Assembly: GCA_902624785.1 (NCBI GenBank)
Contig: CACNYU010000002.1
Span: forward strand, 16,007-80,006
Reading direction: 5' to 3'
Source of the DNA: an uncultured Prochlorococcus sp.
Lineage (GTDB): Bacteria; Cyanobacteriota; Cyanobacteriia; PCC-6307; Cyanobiaceae
Length of the DNA stretch: 64,000 bases
Under the pieces are notes generated by a model, which saw nothing but the letters and a program-made list of their open reading frames with translations, was not told the DNA's origin and did no database searches. Positions within the stretch are counted from its first letter, which is position 1. Each line of letters opens with the position of its first letter. Positions 34,522-44,093 of the stretch are shown here, in pieces. A program made the position numbers and the translations under genes.

Positions 34522-34623
34522 ATGGCAAACTTAGGACTAGAAATTGTATTTTGGATAATTCTATTAACTTATCTTGGTGCAAGACTAACGCAAACATCAA
34601 AAGGATTTAAACAAAATTATTAA
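34522..34623 (+). CDS. Tiny single-pass membrane protein
   Basis: 33 residues, ATG at 34522, with a good Shine-Dalgarno (GGAGG, 8 bases upstream). One membrane segment (LEIVFWIILLTYLGARL) and a short polar tail. A clear SD and ordinary composition favour a real, well-expressed gene, perhaps a small thylakoid-complex subunit; I cannot name it. Confidence 0.6.
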   Translation: MANLGLEIVFWIILLTYLGARLTQTSKGFKQNY

Positions 34624-34876
34624 TTAATTTTTCATAATAAACACCTAAAGATCAACTTCTTATTTGCTGAAGAATTAAATTTACAACGTAAAAAATTATT
34701 TCAAAAGATATATTCAAATTTTCTTAAAAGATATAAAAATTTAAAAAACTTACATTTTTATATTTGCTCTAATTTAGACAAAGTTTCTAATATTACTAGA
34801 TACTTTCATAATAAAAATATATTCATAAATCGAAAGTCTGAAGGATAGACATACAAATATTAGAAATTATAATTTA

Positions 34877-35083
34877 TTATCCAGTCCCAACATTTAAACT
34901 AGTCAAATCTACAAGCAAAAGTATCAAACCAATAGCCATGGTAACTGGAGCGGCATAGGGATACTTTGAGAGTTGTCTTTTACTAATAGGTATCCAAGAA
35001 ATTAGTTTATCAAATTCGTTAATTTTGTTTTTTTTTATTCTGGGTGGAATACCAAGATGTTTTCTTCTTTTGGCTTCGCCCAT
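34877..35083 (-). CDS. DUF2839-like membrane protein
   Basis: 68 residues beginning MGEAKRRKHLG, the start signature of cyanobacterial DUF2839 proteins, then a basic linker and one C-terminal membrane segment (AAPVTMAIGLILLLVDL). Role unknown. Confidence 0.65.
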   Translation of the reverse strand: MGEAKRRKHLGIPPRIKKNKINEFDKLISWIPISKRQLSKYPYAAPVTMAIGLILLLVDLTSLNVGTG

Positions 35084-35206
35084 ATTTGTATAATTTATTA
35101 AGCTATTTTAGTTCTAAAGAAAAATTATTGTGAATTTAATTAAGTAAATATTTTTCCTTACTAAGCATATAGTTAATAAATCAAATTAAATAATTAAAAT
35201 TTCCAC

Positions 35207-35455
35207 TTGACCGAGATAGAAACGACTGCTATTAATGATAGTACAAATATACTAAGCAACACGGAGGGTCCGCTATCATGGAATTATTTCGAGGCAGGAG
35301 AATTAAAAAGGAAGTATATGAAAATATGTATTACATGCAATCACTTTCGCTTCAGCACAATAGATACTTATGTGACAATACATACATGTCAAATCCAAAG
35401 AAAACTTATCCCTCATGGAGACCACTTATTTAGAGGTTATAAAAATTGGAAATAA
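35207..35455 (+). CDS. Small Cys-containing protein, conserved in marine cyanobacteria
   Basis: 82 residues, TTG start. The C-terminal half has CITCNHF...HTCQIQRKLIPHGDHLFRGYKNW, with CxxC, a later Cys and the IPHGDH motif, suggesting a zinc or Fe-S site. Followed by a hairpin at 35469-35498. The family is familiar as a picocyanobacterial hypothetical; this is recollection, not a search. Confidence 0.6.
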   Translation: MTEIETTAINDSTNILSNTEGPLSWNYFEAGELKRKYMKICITCNHFRFSTIDTYVTIHTCQIQRKLIPHGDHLFRGYKNWK

Positions 35456-35647
35456 CAAAAAAAGGTTATTCGTTCCTTAAGACGCTTAGGAAAGAATTTA
35501 TAAAAATATATATTAGTTAGCTGAATTTAAATCAAAAATGATAATAAATTGATTATTTATCGCAATGCCTTTTAGACATAACAAATTTCAATTATCAAGC
35601 TTTATAAACCTAAAGGTCTGACTAAGAACAAATAAAATTTTAAAAAC
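35456..35647. other. Intergenic region after the Cys protein
   Basis: Begins with the terminator at 35469-35498; nothing else recognised. Confidence 0.35.
35469..35498 (+). terminator. Terminator hairpin
   Basis: ATTC-g-TTCCT/AGGAA-a-GAAT stem with a single symmetric mismatch, directly after the 35207-35455 gene. The T run after it is short. Confidence 0.5.
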
Positions 35648-35737
35648 TTACTTCACTTTTTTAAATTTTTTTTGATACTTAAAAAGATAAAAGATAATTA
35701 GAATGCAAAACGGAATAAGCAACATATCAAAAGACAT
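35648..35737 (-). CDS. Possible tiny membrane protein
   Basis: 29 codons from ATG at 35737 (a GTG 18 bases upstream is also possible). One membrane segment (MLLIPFCILIIFYLF) and a Lys-rich end. No strong SD. It could be chance in AT-rich DNA. Confidence 0.3.
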   Translation of the reverse strand: MSFDMLLIPFCILIIFYLFKYQKKFKKVK

Positions 35738-36105
35738 TGATAAAAAATTAATCACTCGCAATTAAGTTACTTCTCCATTAAATAGCAATTAATTTAATTT
35801 TAAACTTTTATTATTATTAAAAACATAATTTCAACTCTAAACTATTTCTCTAAAACTAAAATTTGACTTTTAGTTTAAAAATTTTCAGAATATCACCTTC
35901 TTTTTAAATTTTTGGATAATTACATACATAATTTTTTAGGCTTTATTTTATTATAGATAAAATAAGCAAAAAATTCTTTTTGAATAAATGATCAGTTAAA
36001 TCTATTTATTAGTTTCTAATGAAATCGGTAGAAAAATTATTATAGAGAGGCATTATCTGAACTAAAAGCTAAACCCTATTAATATTTTTTAAAATTTTGA
36101 GAACT
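35738..36105. other. AT-rich intergenic region
   Basis: No supported gene, hairpin or repeat seen. Confidence 0.35.
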
Positions 36106-36342
36106 TTATAATAGCTGGAGAATTTTACTGTTTTCTCTGATAAGATTAATGAAAATAAAAATTTGGTTCTCAGTAATTTTCTTTAAATCTTTCAAAATAG
36201 GCTTGATTTCCGAATCAAAATCAATATCAAATTTAAACTTCCAAGGAAAAAAGTTTTGAGTCATCTTTATATGAATACATAACTCCCCAATAATAAAAAT
36301 GTTATTAGAGTGTAATGAATGATATCTTCCTCTACTGTTCAT
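36106..36342 (-). CDS. Small protein, unknown function
   Basis: 78 residues: NNIFIIGELCIHIKMTQNFFPWKFKFDIDFDSEIKPILKDLKK has plausible strand/helix alternation, and the C-terminus is helical. No motif recognised. Moderate evidence from length and composition only. Confidence 0.4.
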   Translation of the reverse strand: MNSRGRYHSLHSNNIFIIGELCIHIKMTQNFFPWKFKFDIDFDSEIKPILKDLKKITENQIFIFINLIRENSKILQLL

Positions 36343-36634
36343 CCTTCAAATAAATCCTTGAAACTTCCATCTTTTATAACCTTCAAAAAAGATCAGGAGC
36401 AGAATAAATAAGAGCCATATGATTGAAAGTTTCCTTAAAAAAGTATTCATCAATTATTGTTAAAGTTAAGTTTTTATAGAGGAATTATAATATTCATAAA
36501 TTTTACATTGTAAAACAAAAACTAAATAAAGGGTAAAAGAATTTAAACCAAAAAAAATTACCATTTTAAGCAAAAATAGAACTATATTTATTTAATACTT
36601 TTTTAAAAATTTCAATCAATTTAACTTTATTAAA

Positions 36635-36790
36635 TTATGAAGACTTTCTTGTACCACCATAAAAATATTTTTCATGTTTAGATATTGTTTTCCAACAAAC
36701 TTTACAACAAAAGATCCAATTCTTATACTCAATAGATTTAACTCTATATTGAACTTTACCTGATTTGTCGCAAATATCACATTTTTTCAT
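36635..36790 (-). CDS. Small zinc-ribbon-like protein
   Basis: A 51-residue ORF, ATG at 36790. CDIC near the start and CCKVC in the middle form a four-Cys set spaced ~25 residues apart, typical of a single zinc ribbon, with basic residues around it. It could bind nucleic acid. Too short for automatic ORF cut-offs, but the Cys pattern makes it credible. Confidence 0.6.
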   Translation of the reverse strand: MKKCDICDKSGKVQYRVKSIEYKNWIFCCKVCWKTISKHEKYFYGGTRKSS

Positions 36791-37879
36791 TATTGAAATT
36801 TTCTTGAATTTTCAATTTTCTAACTATAGTCTAGATTAAATTAAAAATAAGCTTCTTAATCAATTATTATTATCATGATATATTAAATTATTATTTACAT
36901 AAAATATTTTTTTCAAGAATTACTTTACTTTTAAATTTTATTGTAATTTTTTATAAATACTCGAAATATACTCATTAAATTAAGTTTTCAATATAATGAA
37001 ATAATAAAAATGAGGAAATATAAAATAAAGAAACTTTCAGATTTGAAAGCTGGCAATATATCTAGCATAATTAAGTCCTTTAACAACGATCTAAGTTATT
37101 GAATTAATTAAACGTGAATAAGAAATTGAAAAAAGTAATCTATTTGCTCTAAGCGACTACAGATATATTTCTAATAAATTGCGTTATTAAATGATAAATT
37201 AAATATATAGAAAATACTCAGGATAAATATCAACTTATTTTTACTTGAAATACACATTAAAATTCTATAAATACTTACCTATTATTGTAAAACATTTTTG
37301 ATAAAAGCAACAATTTTAGTGTAAATACTCTTTTATATTATCCTTACAAAAAATTTAAAGAGAAGAAAATTTATGAATAACTAAAACTTATAAAAAAAGA
37401 TATGAAGCAGTTGAGACTGTTTAGTAGAGAATATAACATCAAAGTTTAGAACGCTATAAAGAAATATTTAAGCTTTTTATGATCTTAAGCTTATAAAATA
37501 ATGATTAATTTCTTAAATATTTAACTAATCGAATAAAAGCAGAATATGAACAAAATTATTCAAATCCAGCGAATTTTTATTAATTGAAATTTATAATAAG
37601 TTGGAGATAAATATCTGAAAGTTTAAAAGGAACTGTTTTTCCCTTTAAGATTTTTAAAACAAAATAAGTTTTAAAATAACTTAATTAATATCAGTTCCTT
37701 TTTGAATGACTTTTAAAGAGATAGAAAACCTATTTTGTTGATTTAAATAAATATAAAAATTACAAAAATAAGTTAAAACCAAATGCTTATTCTTTACATA
37801 GCTGTAGATAAGTAATTGACAGTTGATCTAAAATAAGGGGAAATTAGTTAATTATTAATGAATATGAAAATTATCTATA
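36791..37879. other. Large AT-rich intergenic region
   Basis: About 1.1 kb without a convincing gene. A 30-codon ORF at 37010 is not supported. A long-armed inverted repeat lies at 37625-37702 (separate entry). Confidence 0.4.
37625..37702 (+). terminator. Long-loop inverted repeat, possible RNA or terminator
   Basis: AAAAGGAACTG (37625-37635) pairs perfectly with CAGTTCCTTTT (37692-37702) across a 56-base loop; the loop holds a second repeat (TTTTAAAA twice). A T run follows. It may end an unseen transcript or be a structured RNA. Confidence 0.4.
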
Positions 37880-38602
37880 ATGGCTACCAGAATAAATAAA
37901 TATTTAAGCGAAGTCGGTTACTGCTCGAGAAGAGAGGCAGATAGATTAATTGAAGAAGGAAAAGTAAAAATTAATGGTAAAACTGCAAAAATCGGTACAA
38001 AGGTAGAAGTAGTAGATCAAGTAGAAGTTAAAGGTCAAAGAATTGAAAAACCAACGAAACAAAAAAACATCTATTTAGCTTTTAATAAACCTGTTGGAAT
38101 TGTATGCACAACAGATAAAAAAGTAGAACCTGACAATATTATAGATTTCATTAAATATCCTAAAAGAATTTTTCCTATTGGAAGATTGGATAAGCCGAGC
38201 GAGGGATTAATTTTTTTAACTAACGATGGCGATATCGTTAATAAAATACTGAGAGCAAGGAATAATCATGAAAAAGAATACATAGTAAGCGTAGATCGTT
38301 TTATTAATGAAGACTTTATTCAAAGCATGAGTAATGGAGTTGAAATATTGAACACCATAACTAAGAGATGTTTCGTGAAACAATTGGGACCTAAAAAATT
38401 TAAAATCATACTCACTCAAGGACTCAACCGACAGATTAGGAGAATGTGTGATTCATTAGGCTACAGAGTACGATCTTTAAAGCGTGTAAGAATTATGAAT
38501 ATTAAGTTAGATATACCCCCAGGAAAATATCGCGAATTTTCCAAAGATGAACTTTTAAAATTAAATAGATTACTTGATAACTCTAAAAAAACAAATGATT
38601 AA
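37880..38602 (+). CDS. rluF: 23S rRNA pseudouridine synthase RluF-type
   Basis: 240 residues. N-terminal S4 RNA-binding domain (residues 1-58, ATRINKYLSEVGYCSRREADRLIEEGKVKING) and the RsuA/RluB/E/F catalytic domain with GRLD and catalytic D104. The closing GLNRQIRRMCDSLGYRVRSLKRVRI is typical of RluF, which modifies U2604. RluB/RsuA cannot be fully excluded. Followed by a C5-T7 run that may help terminate. Confidence 0.87.
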   Translation: MATRINKYLSEVGYCSRREADRLIEEGKVKINGKTAKIGTKVEVVDQVEVKGQRIEKPTKQKNIYLAFNKPVGIVCTTDKKVEPDNIIDFIKYPKRIFPIGRLDKPSEGLIFLTNDGDIVNKILRARNNHEKEYIVSVDRFINEDFIQSMSNGVEILNTITKRCFVKQLGPKKFKIILTQGLNRQIRRMCDSLGYRVRSLKRVRIMNIKLDIPPGKYREFSKDELLKLNRLLDNSKKTND

Positions 38603-39020
38603 TAACCCCCTTTTTTTATTTAAGACTTTAAAGGATCAAATTACATTCTAAAGATAAATGATCTAGTAAAAAATATAAATACAATAAAATGAAGAGAGTA
38701 TTTTATGTATGTAGATTAAATCTTTACTATTTATCAGAAAATAAAAAGTATAAAAAAGTTAAAGATTTAAGTTATACATCTTATAAAGTGTAATTTAGAG
38801 ATAGTAAACGAACTTTCCTTGCGACAAGATTTAGATAATTTTCAAATGCAAAAAATAAATACGTAGAGGTTTAAGAGATTATTTGTGATTACATTTTATA
38901 ATTTTAATAATGACAACTTCAAATTAAATTTAAGTTAGATTTTGAAGGTATATCTAACTGTATTTTTGATCAAATATAAAACAACATTATTACAGATTTT
39001 TTTAATTAATTATTCATTAA
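38603..39020. other. Intergenic region
   Basis: A 34-codon ORF at 38689 is too weak to call. No repeat or structured RNA recognised. Confidence 0.35.
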
Positions 39021-39227
39021 TTATCTAGTTGTTTTCGTATATAAATTCTTTGTATTACCTTTATCTGCTGTAAACATTGCCGCTAATATTACTCCAACTA
39101 AAAATGCAAATACCATTGTTATGCCTACTACTTCAGACATCCCACTAGGAAGGTAATTTAAAAACATAATTAAAGAATAGAATTTAGTTATTATTTCAAA
39201 CGTAGCAATTTTTAAAAGCTCAAACAT
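39021..39227 (-). CDS. Small single-pass membrane protein
   Basis: 68 residues as the longest frame; an internal Met (MSEVVGITMVFAFLVGVILAAMF...) would give a 39-residue protein with one membrane segment, which looks the more natural core. The first ~29 residues add a second hydrophobic stretch. No SD decides the start. Unknown function. Confidence 0.5.
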   Translation of the reverse strand: MFELLKIATFEIITKFYSLIMFLNYLPSGMSEVVGITMVFAFLVGVILAAMFTADKGNTKNLYTKTTR

Positions 39228-39430
39228 TAAGAAATAATCATTAATAATATTTCCTCATAATCTTTGGATTACTTTCTAAGTTTCACATATTTTTTTTTGA
39301 GAAATCAAGAGAATTATTAATAAATCCCTAAATTTTTCAATTGATCTAAAAATTATATATGCAAAATCAACAAGCACTAACAAACTAATCCAACTATTAA
39401 AAACTACTATATAAAAAGAAATATATTTAA

Positions 39431-39595
39431 CTAACCGAGAGAATCTAAATCTCTTCTGTAGTGGACGGTATTTGAATCATCTTTTGATACAATTTGTTGG
39501 CTTTTTGATTCAGCAAGAGTTGTATAATCTCCCGAATTATCAAGATTTCTTTTATTCTCTTCTTGTATTTCTAATAACAATCTTTTTAAATTCAT
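39431..39595 (-). CDS. Small soluble protein, unknown function
   Basis: A 54-residue ORF, ATG at 39595 with GAGGT upstream. Charged helical N-terminus (LKRLLLEIQEENKRNL), polar centre and VHYRRDLDSLG end. It excludes the overlapping same-strand frame at 39552-39791. Family not recognised, but composition and SD support it. Confidence 0.55.
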   Translation of the reverse strand: MNLKRLLLEIQEENKRNLDNSGDYTTLAESKSQQIVSKDDSNTVHYRRDLDSLG

Positions 39596-40236
39596 AATTG
39601 ATTACCTCAAATTTTTTGTTGAATTCTAACTTTAGAATTTTGATAGTCATGTACGTATAAATTAAATTCTTTTGCATGCTTTTAGGAATATTATGCGTAT
39701 TTCGCATAAAATCCTTTTTATGCATATGATTTGAAGAATCTTTATAACTCAATACATATTTATTACAAGATTGTATTGGTGTTGAAAACACTAGAATTAA
39801 ACCTGTAACTTATATGTTCTAACTAAGCAGACTAGACAATCGACAAGTAAAGATGTACGGTTTGAGGTACAAATATATACGGATAGAGGATCAACAATTG
39901 ATTTTTTATATGGATAAAATAAATGTCTTAAATAGACACAAATTTAAATCCATAAAATTGATAACAACTTTAGTGGATAACGTTAATTAAATAAATAAAT
40001 ACTGCAAAGCTTGAAAAAATCTCTTGATTATTAACAATAAAAGTTTCACACTTATTTAAGAATTCCGATAATAATGCCTTAATAGTTAATATAAAGAAAA
40101 TAATGACAATTTATAAAACCTTTAAATAATTTCTAATAATAAAATTAGAAAGAAACGTTATTACAGAAAGATATTAATCTAAATTAATCAAAAATCATTT
40201 CTATTATTTACAGCAAAATTTAAATAAAACAAATAT
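39596..40236. other. Intergenic region between small gene and 6S RNA
   Basis: Contains a perfect hairpin TTATGCG/CGCATAA (39691-39709) and one DnaA-box-like AGTGGATAA (39972-39980). No gene supported. Confidence 0.35.
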
Positions 40237-40243
40237 CAAAAAA

Positions 40244-40280
40244 AGACTCTAAGGCTGTTATGTCAACAGTCTTTGAGTCT
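40244..40280 (-). terminator. Terminator downstream of 6S RNA
   Basis: On the minus strand AGACTC...CTGTT/AACAG...GAGTCT forms a two-part stem followed by seven T, just after the 6S RNA 3' stem. Confidence 0.75.
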
Positions 40281-40285
40281 AATAC

Positions 40286-40453
40286 CGCCTTACCGTTAAT
40301 CTTCTGTTGCATCGACCTGGAAAAGCCAGAAGAGGAGACAAAGTGAGCATCCATTTCCAACTACTGGGATGGTCTACTTCAACATCACGACAGTCTCCAC
40401 AAGTCGATTAAGAGTCAGATCAGAGCACAGTAAAAGAATTTAACCAATAAGGC
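40286..40453 (-). ncRNA. ssaA: 6S RNA
   Basis: Minus-strand transcript downstream of purK, the known location of the cyanobacterial 6S RNA gene. The ends pair (GCCTTA with TAAGGC, then GTTAA with TTAAC), and inner stems (GGAGAC/GTCTCC, CGACTTG/CAGGTCG, CATCC/GGATG) surround an open central bubble, the promoter-mimic shape of 6S. A TATAAT-like box (40460-40465) overlapping the purK stop would start it near 40453. It binds RNA polymerase holoenzyme. The ends are inferred from pairing. Confidence 0.8.
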
Positions 40454-40460
40454 AGTTAAA

Positions 40461-41669
40461 TTATATTAACCTATTTTTTGAATCATAAGGTGATGGCCAA
40501 ATATCATTAACTTCTTTTTTTAATGAATCAGCCTTTTCACTCCTCTTCTTATGATTATTTTCATCAAGTAAAAAAGTAATATGACCCATTTTTCTGCCAA
40601 AATTTTCTTTAGACTTACCATACCAATGAATATTTGCGCCATTTATATTAGATAGCTTTTCAATTCTATCTTCAATTTTTAAAGAATAATTCTTTTTAAG
40701 TCCAAGCAAATTGATCATCAAGGCCCCTTCGCTATTCATATTTATATCAGGTGGCTTGATACCTGAAGAAATACAAATTTGTTGATCAAACTGGCTTGAA
40801 TTACATGCTTCAATCGAAAAATGTCCAGAATTATGAGTTCTTGGAGCTATCTCATTAATTAATAGACCACATTTACCAAAAAAGAATTCTATTCCTAAAA
40901 CACCCACATAATTTAAATCATTAACAATCGATGAAAAAATATTATATGCAAAAATATCAACTTCATAAGACGTTTGTGCTGGAGATAATACCCAATGGCA
41001 TATATTATTTAATTGAAAAGTTTCAACTATTGGAAATACTCTTATAACACCATCATTATCTCTAGATCCAATCAAAGCAATTTCCTTCTCATAATCAATC
41101 CACTCTTCAATTATCCATTCTTCAGACATATTCATATTTAGAAAATTGTCTAATTCTTCCTTGCTAGAGATTTTCTTATTCCCTTTACCGTCGTAACCTC
41201 CCTTAAAGGATTTTGCCATTATTGGAAATTTCCATGTTTTTAAATCTTCTTCAGCAAGATTTTCAAAATCTTTTATAGGAAGCCACTTAGGTGATGGCAA
41301 ATTCAATTTATCTATGAATCTTTTTTGAGAAATTCTGTCCACTAATGGATATAATGAATCTAAATTTGGAATAAAGAAAACTTCAGACCCAATTTGTTTT
41401 AATTTTTCAATTTTTACCCATTCATTCTCAAAAATAACTTTTTCACAGTTTTTTAAAAGACTCTTATTTCCTCTAATTTGTAATGGATCAGCATGAATAA
41501 CTTTATCCGCTTTTAATGCCGCTGGATCATCAGATGATTTTGTTTGAATACAAACTTTTATATTTCTCTCCTTTGCCGCTTCTACAAGCATTAAAGCTAA
41601 TTGTCCTCCTCCAATAATGCCTATTGGATAGGGTTTAGAATCCTTATTAATATTTCCTGAAGTAAACAT
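40461..41669 (-). CDS. purK: N5-carboxyaminoimidazole ribonucleotide synthase PurK
   Basis: 402 residues, ATP-grasp enzyme of purine synthesis converting AIR, bicarbonate and ATP to N5-CAIR. GIIGGGQLALMLVEAA at the N-terminus, KSFKGGYDGKGN (ATP-binding loop), EEWIDYEKEIALI, and EIAPRTHNSGHFSIEAC (the PurK metal/substrate motif). 6S RNA lies just downstream on the same strand and may be partly co-transcribed. Confidence 0.95.
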   Translation of the reverse strand: MFTSGNINKDSKPYPIGIIGGGQLALMLVEAAKERNIKVCIQTKSSDDPAALKADKVIHADPLQIRGNKSLLKNCEKVIFENEWVKIEKLKQIGSEVFFIPNLDSLYPLVDRISQKRFIDKLNLPSPKWLPIKDFENLAEEDLKTWKFPIMAKSFKGGYDGKGNKKISSKEELDNFLNMNMSEEWIIEEWIDYEKEIALIGSRDNDGVIRVFPIVETFQLNNICHWVLSPAQTSYEVDIFAYNIFSSIVNDLNYVGVLGIEFFFGKCGLLINEIAPRTHNSGHFSIEACNSSQFDQQICISSGIKPPDINMNSEGALMINLLGLKKNYSLKIEDRIEKLSNINGANIHWYGKSKENFGRKMGHITFLLDENNHKKRSEKADSLKKEVNDIWPSPYDSKNRLI

Positions 41670-41787
41670 ATAGAAATTTTATTACTAATTTTAATTCTTA
41701 ACAACTAAATATTTTGTAGTAATTTTCAAATCAAGTTATGATAAAAATATTTTAAAATAGATACTTTATCAATTTTTTTTAAATGCT

Positions 41788-42879
41788 GTGATTGAAAACA
41801 AAATCCATGTACCGATAGATAAAAACTTTTATGAGGTTACAATAAAAGCTGGATTATTATCTGAAATTGGTCATAGATTAGTTGAATTAGGTATAAAAAA
41901 TACTAGGAAAATACTTATAATAACAAATCAGGAAATTGCTAACTTATTTGGAAACATAGTATTAGATAGCCTAAATAAAAATAATTATTCTGCAAAAATT
42001 TTTATTATTGGAGCGGGCGAAAAATTCAAAAACATTGAAACAATGAATAAGATTTATGATGCTGCTTTTGAATATGGAATGGAAAGAGGTTCACTAATGA
42101 TGGCGCTTGGAGGGGGAATAGTTGGAGATATTACGGGATTTGCATCTGCTACTTGGTTAAGAGGATTAGATTATATTCAAATCCCTACTACTCTTTTATC
42201 AATGGTTGATTCATCAGTAGGAGGTAAGACTGGAGTAAATCATCCAAAAGGCAAGAATTTAATTGGTGCATTTAATCAACCTAAAGCTGTATTTATTGAT
42301 ACTGATACATTAAAAACACTACCATCACGCGAATTTAAGGCCGGGATGGCTGAAATAATTAAATATGGAATTATAAGGGATGAAGAACTTTTTGAATATT
42401 TAGAAGATGAATTTAATTTGAGAAATATAGTTAATCTAGAAAATCAAAGTTTGATAAAAATCATAAAAAACTCTGTGGAAATAAAGTCTGCTATTGTCTC
42501 GGAAGATGAGAAAGAAAGAGGTATTAGAGCCTTCTTAAATTATGGACATTCGTTTGGCCATGTTATTGAAAATTTATGTGGATATGGAGAGTATCTGCAT
42601 GGAGAAGCGATATCAATTGGAATGAGGATCGCTGGAGATATTGCCTTTTCTAAAGGTTTGTGGCGCGAAGATGAAACTATTAGGCAGAATAATTTAATTA
42701 AAAAATATGGATTACCAATAGAAGTACCATCTTTGAATAAATTAGATGTGGTTAGAATTTTAATGGGTGATAAAAAAGTTCAAGAAGGGAAAATGAGATT
42801 CATACTCCCTAACAAGATAGGAAAAGTTAGTATTTATACAGATATTGTTGAAAGTGATTTCCTTAAATATTTTTGTTAA
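41788..42879 (+). CDS. aroB: 3-dehydroquinate synthase AroB
   Basis: 363 residues, GTG start. NAD-binding [34 protein letters not shown], and zinc ligands in [16 protein letters not shown] and LHGEAI. Second step of the shikimate pathway (DAHP to dehydroquinate), supplying aromatic amino acids and quinones. The end overlaps the convergent methyltransferase gene by 17 bases. Confidence 0.97.
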   Translation: MIENKIHVPIDKNFYEVTIKAGLLSEIGHRLVELGIKNTRKILIITNQEIANLFGNIVLDSLNKNNYSAKIFIIGAGEKFKNIETMNKIYDAAFEYGMERGSLMMALGGGIVGDITGFASATWLRGLDYIQIPTTLLSMVDSSVGGKTGVNHPKGKNLIGAFNQPKAVFIDTDTLKTLPSREFKAGMAEIIKYGIIRDEELFEYLEDEFNLRNIVNLENQSLIKIIKNSVEIKSAIVSEDEKERGIRAFLNYGHSFGHVIENLCGYGEYLHGEAISIGMRIAGDIAFSKGLWREDETIRQNNLIKKYGLPIEVPSLNKLDVVRILMGDKKVQEGKMRFILPNKIGKVSIYTDIVESDFLKYFC

Positions 42880-44071
42880 TGCATTTGGATTTTATTAAAA
42901 AATTTTTACTACTAGATTTTTTAAAAACAAACCATTTGAAATCTCCCAAACAAATTGGATCAACTAATCTAAGCATCGCTTCCCTTCTTATTAAAGCCTG
43001 CGATAAATCATTCTTAAGATTATTCTGAATTTCAAATAGTTTTTGAGCTAAGCCCAATAAAAGTAATGCCTCGCCTTGTTTTACTAATCCAAGTGATTCA
43101 AAACCTGCTAATTTTGCTTGATAAATCAAGAGGTCACTACAAATGTGGCATGTCAAATCAAACTCACCGGGACTATGTAGGATTTCCCTGAATGCCCTTT
43201 GATTTTTGTAAGCTAATATAGTACCTTTATTTTTCTGAGGGGAATAGTACCTTTTTGAGTCTATTGCATAATCAATGATTAGTAATATTCCATTATTAAT
43301 TTTTCTTGATAGATTTTTCAACCAACTTAAATTATCAATATTTAATTCACTAGTCCATTCTTCTGGAGCATCTTCAGGAGGAATATTCACCCCCAATTCA
43401 TTTTTAATGTCTTTAATAAATTTTTTTATTTCTTCAGTAAGTTGCAAATTTATAAAATCTAGAGTTTGGTTCTCTTTATTTAGCTGTACACCTTGTTGAT
43501 AAATTACACCTTTTTTTAATTGAATTCTTTCAACACAAAAAGCATCTAATACTTCATGAGCAATAACTATTCCATTTAAATTATTATCTTCCAAATCACT
43601 TAAAGATACCCACTTTATATCAATGCCTTTTTCAATAAACTTTTTTAAATTTATTTTCTGTATTTCAATCATTCCTTCATTTAAGTCGATTAATTTAAAT
43701 GAAATATCATTAAGAATTTGAGAGTTTTTATTTAGAAAATAATTAATTATTCCTCCTAATAGACAACCCTTACCAGAACCAAATTCAAGGACTGTTACTT
43801 TCTTTTTTAAATTTAACTTATTTTTTATTTGTAATATCCACTCTTCTAGTTGAATAGCTAAAAGGTGAGAGAAATCATCAGATAGAGATGGAGAAGTTAC
43901 AAAATCACCATTTTTGCCTATTTTTGCCTTGCCACTTCCGTAATAACCATTAGTTGGATTATTTAATGCAATATTCATATAATCATAAAAACTTAAAATG
44001 CCTCCTTTTTCCGAAATTATTTCTGTAAACCATCTTGGGCTATTCGCAGGAAGACTATTCATCGGTGACAA
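42863..44071 (-). CDS. MidA/NDUFAF7-type SAM-dependent methyltransferase
   Basis: 402 residues. N-terminal [30 protein letters not shown] and SAM loop [15 protein letters not shown] are diagnostic of the MidA family (DUF185), whose mitochondrial member methylates an arginine in complex I. In cyanobacteria a role in NDH-1 assembly is plausible but unproven. Divergent from the Psb32-like gene, 22 bases apart. Confidence 0.83.
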   Translation of the reverse strand: MSPMNSLPANSPRWFTEIISEKGGILSFYDYMNIALNNPTNGYYGSGKAKIGKNGDFVTSPSLSDDFSHLLAIQLEEWILQIKNKLNLKKKVTVLEFGSGKGCLLGGIINYFLNKNSQILNDISFKLIDLNEGMIEIQKINLKKFIEKGIDIKWVSLSDLEDNNLNGIVIAHEVLDAFCVERIQLKKGVIYQQGVQLNKENQTLDFINLQLTEEIKKFIKDIKNELGVNIPPEDAPEEWTSELNIDNLSWLKNLSRKINNGILLIIDYAIDSKRYYSPQKNKGTILAYKNQRAFREILHSPGEFDLTCHICSDLLIYQAKLAGFESLGLVKQGEALLLLGLAQKLFEIQNNLKNDLSQALIRREAMLRLVDPICLGDFKWFVFKKSSSKNFLIKSKCINKNI

Positions 44072-44093
44072 TATACGTAGTTAAAATTTTTTC

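Noticed and set aside
35703-35765. 20-codon plus-strand ORF
   Set aside because: Too short, no SD; the opposite strand offers a somewhat better membrane-protein frame, itself only weakly supported.
37010-37102. 30-codon ORF
   Set aside because: No SD, no conserved pattern, length expected by chance at this base composition.
38689-38793. 34-codon ORF beginning MKRVFYVCRL
   Set aside because: Plausible-looking start but no supporting context; neighbouring frames also look partly coding, so it may be a decayed gene, not callable here.
39552-39791. 79-residue minus-strand ORF
   Set aside because: It overlaps the better-supported 54-residue gene at 39431-39595 in another frame on the same strand, and contains the hairpin at 39691-39709; composition is AT noise.
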